In this document: positions 53,767-61,669 of the stretch, in pieces
Layout of the letters: each line of letters opens with the position of its first letter
Numbering within the stretch: position 1 is the stretch's first letter
From: Marinobacter nanhaiticus D15-8W
Lineage (GTDB): Bacteria; Pseudomonadota; Gammaproteobacteria; Pseudomonadales; Oleiphilaceae
NCBI RefSeq assembly: GCF_036511935.1
Contig: NZ_AP028878.1
Location: 1,054,001-1,118,000 of the forward strand
Direction of reading: 5' to 3'
DNA: 64,000 nt
Translations under genes and position numbers: made by a program
Notes under the pieces: generated by a model
Told to the model about the DNA's origin: nothing
What the model saw: the letters and a program-made list of their open reading frames with translations, nothing else
Database searches by the model: none

Positions 53767-55554
53767 TCAATCCCTTCCCCGTTCTTCCTGATCCTGTTCA
53801 AAGAGTTGACGTAATTCCTCCGCAGCTTCCTTGGCAGATTGCAGGATCTTGGCCGGGTCGTCATGCAGGCCATGCTGTCTGACCAGATTACGCTCGTCAG
53901 CGTCCCGGAACAGGCCAATCAATTCCCGGGCTTCCTTACGTTCCTTGCCCAGTCCGACCAGCATCTCTTCCGCCATGAACAGTGCGGAATGGTAGGTCTC
54001 CCGAACCAGCCAACGCACGCCGGCATCCATCAGCAGATGCGCATGGCGGCGGTTGCGGGCGCGGGCCAGGATACGCACGTCGGGAAAGTTCTGGCGTACC
54101 AGGTGAGCGGCCCGGATGGAAGCGTCGATGTCGTCGATCGCCAGGATGAACACCTTGGCTTCGCCCACCCGGGCTGCATTCAATACATCGATCTGGGACG
54201 CATCGCCATAGTGAACCTCGTTGCCGAACCGGCGCACCACGTCCACCTGCTCGGGGTTCACATCCAGCGCGGTGAAGGGGATCTTCAGGGAGCCCAATAC
54301 CCGGCCGCTGATCTGCCCGAAACGGCCAAACCCGGCAATGACAGCGCCTGTGCGGCCATCGTTGATATCGTCGAACGGCGGTCTGTCATCAGGTGCGAAG
54401 CGTGCGACAAGACGTTCGAACAGGAACAGCACCAGAGGGGTCAGCATCATGGAAATCGTCACTACCGCCACCAGTTGTTCACGCAGGTTGCGATCGATCA
54501 GGTCGAGCTGGCCCGCCAGGGAAAAGATCACGAAGCCGAATTCCCCGCCCTGGCTGAGCAGCAGTCCCAGCCGGAACGCGCTCACGCCACTGAGCTTACC
54601 GCCCCAGTGTCCGATAGCGGCAATCAGCAAAGCCTTTATAAGCATCAGGCCGGCGGCGCAGGCAAACAGAATAAATGGGTCTGTCAGCACCCGGTTCAGG
54701 TTCAGTGTCATACCCACAGAGATAAAGAACAGGCCGAGCAGTAGCCCCTTGAAGGGTTCGATATCCGCCTCGAGCTGGTGACGAAATTCCGAATCCGCCA
54801 GCAGTACGCCGGCAACAAATGCGCCCAACGCCATGGACAGGCCTGCCAGATCCATCAAGTAGGCGGTGCCAGATACCACCAGCAGCGCAGCGGCGATAGA
54901 CACCTCCCGCACCCGAGCGGCATGGATAAAGCGCAGGCAATGGCGTAGCAGGTAGCGTCCGGCGATCACGATGCCGCCGAAAACAAGCAGGATACGCCCG
55001 GCATCGAGCAGAAACTCCTGCCAGCTGGTATCACCGGCATCGCCACCGGTGGCCAGGAAGGGTAGGAACGCGAGCATGGGAACAGCGGCCATGTCCTGGA
55101 ACAGCAGGATAGTGAAAGCCAGCCGGCCATGGCCGGTGGCCAGTTGCCTTTTCTCTGCGAGTAGCTGAAGCACAAAAGCCGTGGACGACAGTGCCAGGCC
55201 GCAGCTCAGGACAATTGCCAGGGTCACATCGTTACCCGCTATCAGGATCAGTCCGCCGATCACGGCCATGGCAGACAGTACCTGCAGGGTACCCAGGCCG
55301 AAGATGGGTTTGCGTAGCGCCCGTAGCCGGGAGAATTGCAGCTCCAGTCCAATCACGAACATCAGCAGCACGACACCGAACTCGGAGATGTGCATCATGT
55401 TGTCCACATCACCGACGACGCCGAGGCCGTATGGCCCAATCAGCATGCCTGCGGCTATATAGCCCAACAGGGCGCCCAGCCCCAAGCGCTTGAACAGGGG
55501 GACGGCAATAACGGCGACCAGGAATAGAACAACGAGTTGACCGAGTGGGTTCAT
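53767..55554 (-). CDS. CPA2-family monovalent cation:proton antiporter (KefB/KefC/YbaL type)
   Basis: 595 residues: about 12-13 membrane segments in the first 385 residues, beginning MNPLGQLVVLFLVAVIAVPLFKRLGLGALLGYIAAGML, then a cytosolic TrkA-N/RCK nucleotide-binding domain (GAVIAGFGRFGQISGRVLG) and a short charged tail. This layout is that of glutathione-gated K+ efflux systems. The neighbour gloA, which makes glutathione adducts, fits a methylglyoxal and electrophile role, but gating by glutathione is inferred. It is divergent from gloA. Confidence 0.9.
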   Translation of the reverse strand: MNPLGQLVVLFLVAVIAVPLFKRLGLGALLGYIAAGMLIGPYGLGVVGDVDNMMHISEFGVVLLMFVIGLELQFSRLRALRKPIFGLGTLQVLSAMAVIGGLILIAGNDVTLAIVLSCGLALSSTAFVLQLLAEKRQLATGHGRLAFTILLFQDMAAVPMLAFLPFLATGGDAGDTSWQEFLLDAGRILLVFGGIVIAGRYLLRHCLRFIHAARVREVSIAAALLVVSGTAYLMDLAGLSMALGAFVAGVLLADSEFRHQLEADIEPFKGLLLGLFFISVGMTLNLNRVLTDPFILFACAAGLMLIKALLIAAIGHWGGKLSGVSAFRLGLLLSQGGEFGFVIFSLAGQLDLIDRNLREQLVAVVTISMMLTPLVLFLFERLVARFAPDDRPPFDDINDGRTGAVIAGFGRFGQISGRVLGSLKIPFTALDVNPEQVDVVRRFGNEVHYGDASQIDVLNAARVGEAKVFILAIDDIDASIRAAHLVRQNFPDVRILARARNRRHAHLLMDAGVRWLVRETYHSALFMAEEMLVGLGKERKEARELIGLFRDADERNLVRQHGLHDDPAKILQSAKEAAEELRQLFEQDQEERGRD

Positions 55555-55952
55555 TCGAATCCTTATGCTGATGAACGGAGTCAGGTTTGATGGCCGTTAA
55601 TGACCGATCATCGTTTGCCGATTAACGTCCACTGGCCAGAGATGGACAGCGCGACTTAACGACCAGTGTTAAACGTGGCGCCTGGGCTGACCATCGTCCA
55701 TTAGTTTATGCATTTCTACGACGATGGAGACCTACTTGCGGCTTGAAAGTTAAACGTTCACCCCCCATCGTGATGATACGGAGTTGCTGGGTGAACCTGT
55801 TCGTGGGCTTCTGAATCAATACGTTCATGTCGGGCGAGCAGGCTGATTCAGCAATTTCCTACCCAACAGAGTTCCCCTGCGATCTCATCATTTCACCAGG
55901 CTTCGTCCGATAGCACGTAAGCCCAAAGGCACAGCCACACAGGAGAACAGGC
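55555..55952. other. Intergenic region between the kef-like gene and gloA
   Basis: 398 bases without a gene; it should hold the divergent promoters. I see no convincing operator, hairpin or small open frame. Confidence 0.5.
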
Positions 55953-56513
55953 ATGTCCCCCCATTTTGAGGAAGCGCCCGGCCTTTCGGAAGGAATTGAC
56001 CCGGCGACGGAAGGCTATGTTTTCAACCAGACCATGATGCGTATCAAGGACCCTGAACGCAGTCTGGATTTCTATACGCGCGTGCTCGGTATGCGGTTGA
56101 TCCGCAAACTCGATTTTCCGGAAATGAAGTTTACCCTCTATTTCCTTGGGTATCTGGACGACCGCCAGGCGACAACCGTCCCGTCTGATGATGGTCACCG
56201 CACCACCTACATCTTCGCCCGTGAAGCGATGCTTGAACTGACCCATAACTGGGGCACCGAGAATGATGCGGATTTCGAGTACCACAACGGCAACGACGAG
56301 CCCCAGGGCTTCGGTCACATCGGTATTGCCGTGCCGGATGTCTACCAGGCGGCGGAACGTTTTGAATCCCTCGGCATACCTTTCGTCAAGAAACCGGATG
56401 ACGGCAAGATGAAAGGCCTGGCCTTCATCAAGGATCCGGACGGTTACTGGATCGAGATCCTCCAGCCGAACATGCTGGAGCGGCAACGCAAGGACGGGGA
56501 TTCCACGTCCTGA
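55953..56513 (+). CDS. gloA: Lactoylglutathione lyase (glyoxalase I)
   Basis: GloA isomerises the methylglyoxal-glutathione hemithioacetal to lactoylglutathione. The 186 residues form the longer, Pseudomonas/eukaryote-like form: two beta-alpha-beta-beta-beta modules, with metal ligands suggested at Gln26 ([12 protein letters not shown]), Glu in [11 protein letters not shown], His in [11 protein letters not shown] and Glu in WIEILQP. A hairpin terminator follows. Its neighbour is a KefB/C-like antiporter, a pairing that fits electrophile defence. Confidence 0.95.
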   Translation: MSPHFEEAPGLSEGIDPATEGYVFNQTMMRIKDPERSLDFYTRVLGMRLIRKLDFPEMKFTLYFLGYLDDRQATTVPSDDGHRTTYIFAREAMLELTHNWGTENDADFEYHNGNDEPQGFGHIGIAVPDVYQAAERFESLGIPFVKKPDDGKMKGLAFIKDPDGYWIEILQPNMLERQRKDGDSTS

Positions 56514-56526
56514 AGGATGCAATAGC

Positions 56527-56573
56527 CTGGATAAAGTCCAGGACAAAAGAGGCCGGCATGACCGGCCTTTTTT
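56527..56573 (+). terminator. Intrinsic terminator after gloA
   Basis: GGCCGG (56551-56556), loop CATGA, CCGGCC (56562-56567), then six T. A second small hairpin CTGG...CCAG precedes it at 56527-56541. Confidence 0.85.
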
Positions 56574-56644
56574 ATTTGTACGGAGTAGCGGTTGGTTTGA
56601 CGCGGTTCATCTGATTCACCGCATCCGACGTTTGCCCGTGACAG

Positions 56645-57067
56645 GTAGCCGACGCTTTAGCTTCGGAGCAGGCCGAAGGCCTACCGGAGCCAGGTAGGGC
56701 AACTCCGGTGCCTCCGAAGCTAAAGCGTCCGCTACACTTATCCGAAAACTCACGCTCGTTGTATCACCGCCTTGCCCAAGCTACGGCGTCGGCTGCAACA
56801 CATCCCCGACCGCTGACTCGTGAACGCAGGCAACACAAAGCATGTAGCCGATGCTTCAGCTTCGGAGCAGGCCGAAGGCCTGCCGGAGCCAGGCAGAGCA
56901 CCTGCGGTGCCTCCGAAGCTAAAGCGTCGGCTACACTTATCGGAAAACTCAAGCTCGCTATATCACCGGCTCGTCATGAAGCTACGATGTCGGCTACAAC
57001 ACACCCTGATCGCTACCTCGTAGACGCAGGCGACACGAACCATGTAGCCGATGCTTTAGCTTCGGAG
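56645..57067. repeat. Cluster of three large palindromic intergenic repeats, about 200-bp period
   Basis: Copy 1 has 24-base arms at 56645-56668 and 56712-56735 (one mismatch). Copy 2 has arms at 56844-56867 and 56911-56934 (two mismatches). Copy 3 starts at 57044 and is inverted relative to copy 2 inside the arm: its bases after the arm match the reverse complement of 56893-56920. Copies start at 56645, 56844 and 57044. Between the arms are further small palindromes (GGCCGAAGGCC). Half copies (AAGCTACGGCGTCGGCTGCAA and its variant) lie near 56779 and 56979. The whole gloA-EamA gap (56580-57144) is filled by this cluster. Confidence 0.9.
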
Positions 57068-57144
57068 GCACCGCAGGTGCTCTGCCAATCCCGGTGGCCT
57101 GCTCGGCCTCGGATCGGGCTGTGTCGCTACATTAGCATCTATCC

Positions 57145-58101
57145 TTAAGTCGTCTCCGCCTCAACCGTCTCCGCCGATTCGCTCTTCGAAACTTCACGCC
57201 CACTCCGCGAAGCCACCAACACCGAAACGGTCAGCACAAACGCGCCGGCAATGCCCATCCAACCCAGTGCCTCGCCAAGAATCATCCACGCCAGCATCGC
57301 CGCGAACAGCGGCTCCAGCGTCACGATAATACTAGAGGTGGTCGCGGGTGTGGATTGCATGCCCCGGAAGAAACAGACATACCCCACACAGGTGGGCACG
57401 ATGCCGATATAGCCGATGAGTAGCCAGGCTTTCAGGTCCAGGTCGGCTAATTCGCCGAGGCCGCCGCTCAGCACGGCGATGGGGGCGAGCACGAGCGCGC
57501 CGGTCATAAAGCAGACGAACGCGGTCGCGTAGACCGAGGCGCCCCCGGACATGTGCCGGCTGGTCAGGGTGAAAGCGGCATAGACGGCCGCCGCCAGCAC
57601 GGCGATCAATACACCGCCCACTCGAGCGGCGTCAGGACTGCGTACATCGGTGGCGACCAACATCAAGGAGCCTATGATCGCCGCAATCAAGGCCAGAACG
57701 GTCGTTCGGTTGGGCCGTTCACCCAGCAGAGGTGCCGCCGCAATTGCGACCAGTACCGGTGCAAGGCAGAGGGCAATCAGCGTAGCAATACCCGCGCCGG
57801 TCAGGTCGACGGCCCATAGGTACGTGCCCTGGTAGCCCGCCTGGAAGAAGCCCAGCACAACGAGGCCAAACAGCATGCCCCGATTGAACGGCAGGCGCGT
57901 CTTGCGGCCTTCAGCCAGCATCAGCAGGAAGAAGAACGGGAAGGCAATGCACAGGCGCAGGAAGGCGAGCACGATCGGCTCAAGTTGCGTTTCAGTGAAG
58001 AGGGTTTTGGCGGCGATGCTGGTAGTGGCCCAGAGCGCGGCAGCAACGGCAATGAGTATCGCGCCGCGGACCGCAGCGGAACCTTGGGTCAGTGTTTTCA
58101 T
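57145..58101 (-). CDS. EamA/DMT-family transporter
   Basis: 318 residues with ten predicted membrane helices forming two EamA repeats, the second ending in the MLAWMILGEALGWMGIAGAFVLTVSV segment typical of this family. These carriers export amino acids or other metabolites; the substrate here cannot be told. The ATG at 58101 is preferred over the TTG at 58107, with GAGA about six bases upstream. Confidence 0.88.
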   Translation of the reverse strand: MKTLTQGSAAVRGAILIAVAAALWATTSIAAKTLFTETQLEPIVLAFLRLCIAFPFFFLLMLAEGRKTRLPFNRGMLFGLVVLGFFQAGYQGTYLWAVDLTGAGIATLIALCLAPVLVAIAAAPLLGERPNRTTVLALIAAIIGSLMLVATDVRSPDAARVGGVLIAVLAAAVYAAFTLTSRHMSGGASVYATAFVCFMTGALVLAPIAVLSGGLGELADLDLKAWLLIGYIGIVPTCVGYVCFFRGMQSTPATTSSIIVTLEPLFAAMLAWMILGEALGWMGIAGAFVLTVSVLVASRSGREVSKSESAETVEAETT

Positions 58102-58492
58102 GATCAATCTCGTGTCCGGTTAAACGATCAAAGGGTGAAAGCGATCAAAAGCGTAAAAGGGGAACCGGACAGACAGGTGCGCCGGCGAATCGCTGCTAAA
58201 CAGCGCTCCGGCAATCGAGGACCGTATCCGGTTCAGGACCGGACGGGCGGTGGTGTGCGTTTTCCGAAGATCAGTGTTTGCGTATCCATGGCGGGAAGGT
58301 TAACGGGAAACGATGAGGCGGACAAGCCCGAACGGGCTTTGGCGCATGGGCCTGAGGATAGCGACGCTTCTGAGGACCAGCGTTGTAAACTTGGAAGAGA
58401 CAGATGAACAGGAACTGCAGAAGAAATAGATGAGGATATCGAACAAGCGGCGAAGAGGGCAGGTTCCGCCGCTTGGGGTGCCCAGCGTTAAA
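58102..58492. other. Intergenic region between the EamA gene and the ComEA-like gene
   Basis: 391 bases without a supported gene. An 8-bp inverted repeat (AAGCGGCG 58445-58452, CGCCGCTT 58467-58474) lies just beyond the ComEA-like stop and may act as its terminator, although no T-run follows. Confidence 0.4.
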
Positions 58493-58789
58493 TCACTGAA
58501 CGGTGATGACGGCCTGGTTCTGCTCCAGGGTGCGCTCACCAATACCCTTGACCTTGGTCAGATCTGCAACGGACGCGAAAGGGCCGTTGGCGTCGCGGAA
58601 GTCGATGATCGCCTGGGCCTTGGATTCGCCGATACCATCCAGCTTCGCGAGGGTTTTGGCATCTGCCGTGTTGATATTCACCTGCGCAGCAGCGGTGGCG
58701 GCCGGTTCGGCCGGTGCAGTGGCGTCGGCCAAAGCAAAGCCGGAGAACAGGGTGGTGATGACGAAGAAGGCGCTAATCAGTAGTTTCAT
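58493..58789 (-). CDS. Secreted helix-hairpin-helix protein, ComEA-like
   Basis: 98 residues. A signal peptide (MKLLISAFFVITTLFSGFALA|DA) is followed by an Ala/Pro-rich linker and a tandem helix-hairpin-helix domain (VNINTADAKTLAKLDGIGESKAQAII and KVKGIGERTLEQN). Proteins of this build bind double-stranded DNA in the periplasm and take part in DNA uptake during transformation. The start is ATG at 58789; a longer frame to 58939 would hide the signal peptide. The type IV pilus genes in the same window make a DNA-uptake role plausible, though not shown. Confidence 0.9.
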   Translation of the reverse strand: MKLLISAFFVITTLFSGFALADATAPAEPAATAAAQVNINTADAKTLAKLDGIGESKAQAIIDFRDANGPFASVADLTKVKGIGERTLEQNQAVITVQ

Positions 58790-59028
58790 GCATCTATCTC
58801 GTTTATTTAGGTTTATCAGCACAAGCTGCATTGCGATCGAACAGGAACGCGCAAACGGGCTTGCAATGGAAATGTCCCGAGGCCGGGCTGATGAACGAAC
58901 GTTAAAATCCGGGTGACTGTAGTGAAAACTGAAAAGCAAGAAGCTCGATAAGCGATTTTCAGTGAAGAGAGTGACGAAAGTCAGAGGAGGGGAGGAATAC
59001 TTGGCCTAATGGCATGCTCACAGCTTGG

Positions 59029-59077
59029 AAATAAAGTCACGGAATGGGGCCCACCTTCCTTGTGCGCCCGTTCCGTG
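59029..59077 (-). terminator. Possible terminator of the sponge RNA
   Basis: On the minus strand CACGGAA (59071-59077) can pair with TTCCGTG (59038-59044), extended by an inner GGGC/GCCC pairing, followed by ACTTTATTT. The T-run is imperfect, so the end is uncertain. Confidence 0.4.
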
Positions 59078-59206
59078 GCTTTAAAAAGCCTGATCCCTTG
59101 GCCTGCATATCCCTATCTTGCCCGATCCATTTGGGCGGATATTTCCCTATGTCGCCCGATCCATCGGGCTTTTCATCCTTGAGTGCCTGTTCCGTCAGGC
59201 CATTCG

Positions 59207-59536
59207 TCCCTGATCACCTGATCCTTCAGGCTCATTCTTCCCTGTTGCCGGCCTGATCCTTCAGACCTGTCTTCCCTGATCACCTGATCCCTCAGGTTCA
59301 TTCTTCCCTGCTGCCAGCCCGATCCTTCAGGCCTGTCTTCCCTGATCACCCGATCCCTCAGGTTCGTTCTTCCTTGCTACCGGCCTGGTCCTTCAGACCT
59401 GTCTTCCTTGATCACCTGATCCTTCAGGTTCATTCTTCCATGCTTCAGTCCGTTCCTTCGGACCTTTTCATCCTTGATCGCCCGTTCCTTCAGGCGCATC
59501 CGTCCTTGGATCTACGAGTCGCCTCGTTTGCCTAAT
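59207..59536 (-). repeat. 66-bp tandem repeat, five units, inside the sponge RNA
   Basis: Units start at 59207, 59273, 59339, 59405 and 59471, exactly 66 bases apart, each beginning TCC(C/T)TGATC on the plus strand and each containing two hairpins with alternating 19- and about 14-base linkers. Units 1-3 are nearly identical; units 4 and 5 have diverged but keep the phase. Confidence 0.9.
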
Positions 59537-59596
59537 TCCGTTAGGCCAACACATCCTTGTCTGCATCCGTGCAGTTCTGCGTCCTTGCTGAAAACA

Positions 59597-59623
59597 AGTT
59601 TACTGGAATCCCAAATCTGGCAA
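59597..59623 (-). promoter_or_regulatory. Candidate promoter of the sponge RNA
   Basis: On the minus strand TTGCCA (59618-59623) and TAAACT (59597-59602) with a 15-base spacer, just upstream of the first GGA motif. The spacer is short, so this is tentative. A perfect inverted repeat GATTACA-TGGG-TGTAATC at 59657-59674 lies about 70 bases upstream and could be a regulator site. Confidence 0.35.
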
Positions 59624-59758
59624 ATCGGACATTCTCAATGCGGCGTGTGAGATATGGATTACATGGGTGTAATCGTTCGGAAAGGTGGGCTGTCAGCCCT
59701 GTAACGGCAGGCTTTGTGGAGGGTTAGACAAAAGGCTAATGCGTCGAAGTTGCTCGTG

Positions 59759-60778
59759 CTACTTGCCCTTAAGAGTCTCAAGTAACGCCTGCCCCGTCCA
59801 GCTTTCTATCTTCCCCGCCTCCGCATCACGGATCAACGACACCAGTTGCTGGTTGACCGGGGCGGAACGGCCCAGGCGTTCGGCCAGATGCACGACTTCA
59901 CCGTTAATCCAGTCCACCTCGGTGCGCCGGCCGGCCTGGAGATCCTCCCACATGGAGGAACGAGCCAGCGGGTCGATCGCCAGCATGGCCTGGGCCAGAC
60001 GCCGGAACAGCCAGTCCGGCAGTGACATGAGCATGGGAATTACCGGCATCGGGACCGCCGCCAGCTTGACGGTACGAATACGGGCTTTGTTAAGCAGCTG
60101 CAGGGTTTCGCGCTGAGCCATGGCGAGGCAGAGCCGGTAGCTGCGTTGTGAGAGTTCGTCCCGTAGCGGTTTGCCGGATAGGGCATTGATGGGGTTATTC
60201 AGGTTCAGCAGCAGCTTGGACCAGAGCACCGAGGTCATGTTGTGCTGCAAGGTGAGTGGCAGGCCGGAGCGTGCGAAGGTGTCCAGCATTGCAGGTGTCA
60301 GCGTATTGCTGTGCGCGGCCATCAATTGACCTTCGGTGCCATGGTGGAAATGCCCGGGCGTTTTCTGCAACACGTTGAATGGAACCATGCCCGCCAGGAC
60401 CACCTGATCCGGTAGTAGGGGCTCGAGGCGCTCAGCATTGCTGATGCCGTTCTGCAGACTGATGACCGGAACGCCGGGCTTCAGGTGCGGTGCCATCTGC
60501 TGACCGGCCTCCTCGGTGGCCGCGGATTTTACGGTCAGGAGCACCAGATCGGCCTCGGCGACAGCGCCCGGGTCGGACGTATACTGGCCGGACGTGAGCG
60601 AACGCTCGTGATCGACACCAAGATAATCGCTGACCCGCAACGGTGTCGATGCGAACAGGGCTTCCATCTTCGGGCGCCCGACCATCACCACGTTTGCGCC
60701 CGCCGCGAGCAGGCGTCCACCCAGGTAGCAGCCGACACTGCCAGCGCCAAAGATCACGATACGGGGGGAGTCTGTCAT
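59759..60778 (-). CDS. 2-dehydropantoate 2-reductase family protein (PanE/ApbA-like)
   Basis: 339 residues with an N-terminal Rossmann domain (IVIFGAGSVGCYLGGRLLAAG), the SLQNGISN segment and a C-terminal helical domain with WSKLLLNLNNPINAL and SSMWEDLQAGRRTEVDWINGEVV, which hold the conserved Asn, Lys and Glu of ketopantoate reductases. It may make pantoate for coenzyme A, or act on another 2-keto acid; genomes of this group often carry more than one family member. It is the last gene of a leftward set with a GntR regulator and allophanate hydrolase. ATG at 60778 is preferred to the TTG just before it. Confidence 0.87.
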   Translation of the reverse strand: MTDSPRIVIFGAGSVGCYLGGRLLAAGANVVMVGRPKMEALFASTPLRVSDYLGVDHERSLTSGQYTSDPGAVAEADLVLLTVKSAATEEAGQQMAPHLKPGVPVISLQNGISNAERLEPLLPDQVVLAGMVPFNVLQKTPGHFHHGTEGQLMAAHSNTLTPAMLDTFARSGLPLTLQHNMTSVLWSKLLLNLNNPINALSGKPLRDELSQRSYRLCLAMAQRETLQLLNKARIRTVKLAAVPMPVIPMLMSLPDWLFRRLAQAMLAIDPLARSSMWEDLQAGRRTEVDWINGEVVHLAERLGRSAPVNQQLVSLIRDAEAGKIESWTGQALLETLKGK

Positions 60779-60917
60779 CAATGCATTCCGGTCTGTGTTG
60801 TTTTTGTCTGGATCATGTTTATTGGGGTGTTCTTATCCAGAACACCATAGACCGCTGAAGGGCGCCTGTCTGTAAACCGGTTGACAGTGTCGGTGCTGAA
60901 GCACGCCGGCGAACAAA

Positions 60918-61634
60918 TCAGTCGCCGCTGGCCCGTCGCGCCTTGTGCGCCTCGGCAGCCTCGCGGATCTTCTCCATGGTGATTTCGCTGACCGCCATCT
61001 GGCTACTGCGAATATGGGCGGTCAGTTTCGCCGCGGCCTCGGCCGGATTGTTGTTGGCCAGGGCATCGAGGATTTCGGCGTGCTCCTCGTAGGTGGCATC
61101 CACCCTGTCGGCGCGGGTGAAGTCCAGCCGACGGATGATCCGCAGGCGTTCGGTAATTTCCCGATGAATGCGGGCCATCTCGCGGTTGCCGGCAGCGGCG
61201 ACCAGTTCGCAGTGGAAGCTCTCGTCCAGGGCCCGCGCGGTACTGCCGATGGCGCGCTCCGACGGATGATCCGGCCGCCAGAGGGCATTGAGCTGGCGCA
61301 ACACCGGCGGCGGTGAAGCGAGCCGGCAGATCTTGTGCATCGCCGCCCGCTCCAGTGTGACGCGTAGGTCATAGAGCTCTTCCACCTGCTGGAAGTCGAA
61401 CGGCTTGACCTGCCAGCCACTGCGGAACAGCACCTCGACATAGCCTTCCCGCTGCAGGCGATAGAGCGCCTCGCGTACCGGGGTCCGGCTGGCGGCCAGA
61501 CGCGCGGCGACATCGCCTTCGCTGAACTTGTCGCCGGGAATCAGGCGAAATTCGAAGATATCGTCCTTGAGGGCCTCGTAGACCGTGTCCGCGACGCTGG
61601 CTTTGCGGCGAGGATTACGTGCTGGTTTTTCCAT
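60918..61634 (-). CDS. GntR-family transcriptional regulator, FadR/FCD subfamily
   Basis: 238 residues. The N-terminal winged helix-turn-helix (VADTVYEALKDDIFEFRLIPGDKFSEGDVAARLAASRTPVREAL block, about 10-70) is followed by an all-helical FCD ligand domain (about 85-225) with the metal-binding histidine pattern. The gene lies 35 bases downstream of allophanate hydrolase on the same strand. The palindrome TTGTATACAA upstream of that gene is the type of site FCD regulators bind, so autoregulation and control of the operon are likely. ATG at 61634 has GAGG upstream; a GTG at 61640 is possible. Confidence 0.93.
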   Translation of the reverse strand: MEKPARNPRRKASVADTVYEALKDDIFEFRLIPGDKFSEGDVAARLAASRTPVREALYRLQREGYVEVLFRSGWQVKPFDFQQVEELYDLRVTLERAAMHKICRLASPPPVLRQLNALWRPDHPSERAIGSTARALDESFHCELVAAAGNREMARIHREITERLRIIRRLDFTRADRVDATYEEHAEILDALANNNPAEAAAKLTAHIRSSQMAVSEITMEKIREAAEAHKARRASGD

Positions 61635-61669
61635 AATCACGCCTCATCTATCGATCGCCATCAGCACGA

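Larger units (their letters stand above)
59029..59595 (-). ncRNA. CsrB/RsmX-type small RNA sequestering CsrA/RsmA
   Basis: Read on the minus strand the region is a chain of about 15 hairpins roughly 32 bases apart, each presenting a GGA in its loop: for example ACCUG-AAGGAU-CAGGU (59414-59429), GCCUG-ACGGAA-CAGGC (59185-59200), GUCCG-AAGGAA-CGGAC (59448-59463), GCCCG-AUGGAU-CGGGC (59154-59169) and CUGC-ACGGAU-GCAG (59561-59574). Linkers carry AAGGA or AGGGA. I count about 34 GGA triplets, nearly all as ANGGA, the CsrA/RsmA recognition core. Stems differ by compensatory pairs while the loop stays constant, showing selection on RNA structure. No reading frame explains it. Ends are estimates: a possible promoter lies at 59597-59623 and a U-rich stem end at about 59029. 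Confidence 0.87.

Noticed and set aside
53589..53882. 97-residue plus-strand frame (TTG start) with a basic helical N-terminus
   Set aside because: Its second half is antisense to the end of the antiporter gene, no family is recognised and there is no good ribosome binding site. It could be a gene remnant, but support is too thin.
53589..57144. Genomic island from 53 to 57 kb
   Set aside because: Some AT-richer stretches and repeats are present, but there is no integrase, tRNA or insertion sequence and the genes are ordinary.
56708..57148. Open frames across the gloA-EamA gap
   Set aside because: They are products of the palindromic repeats; the translations repeat the same segments on both strands.
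59041..59580. CRISPR array or coding repeat
   Set aside because: The repeating units are self-complementary hairpins of changing stem sequence, and the linkers are conserved rather than unique. Frames crossing the region are short and have no family resemblance. Loop conservation of GGA fits an RNA better.
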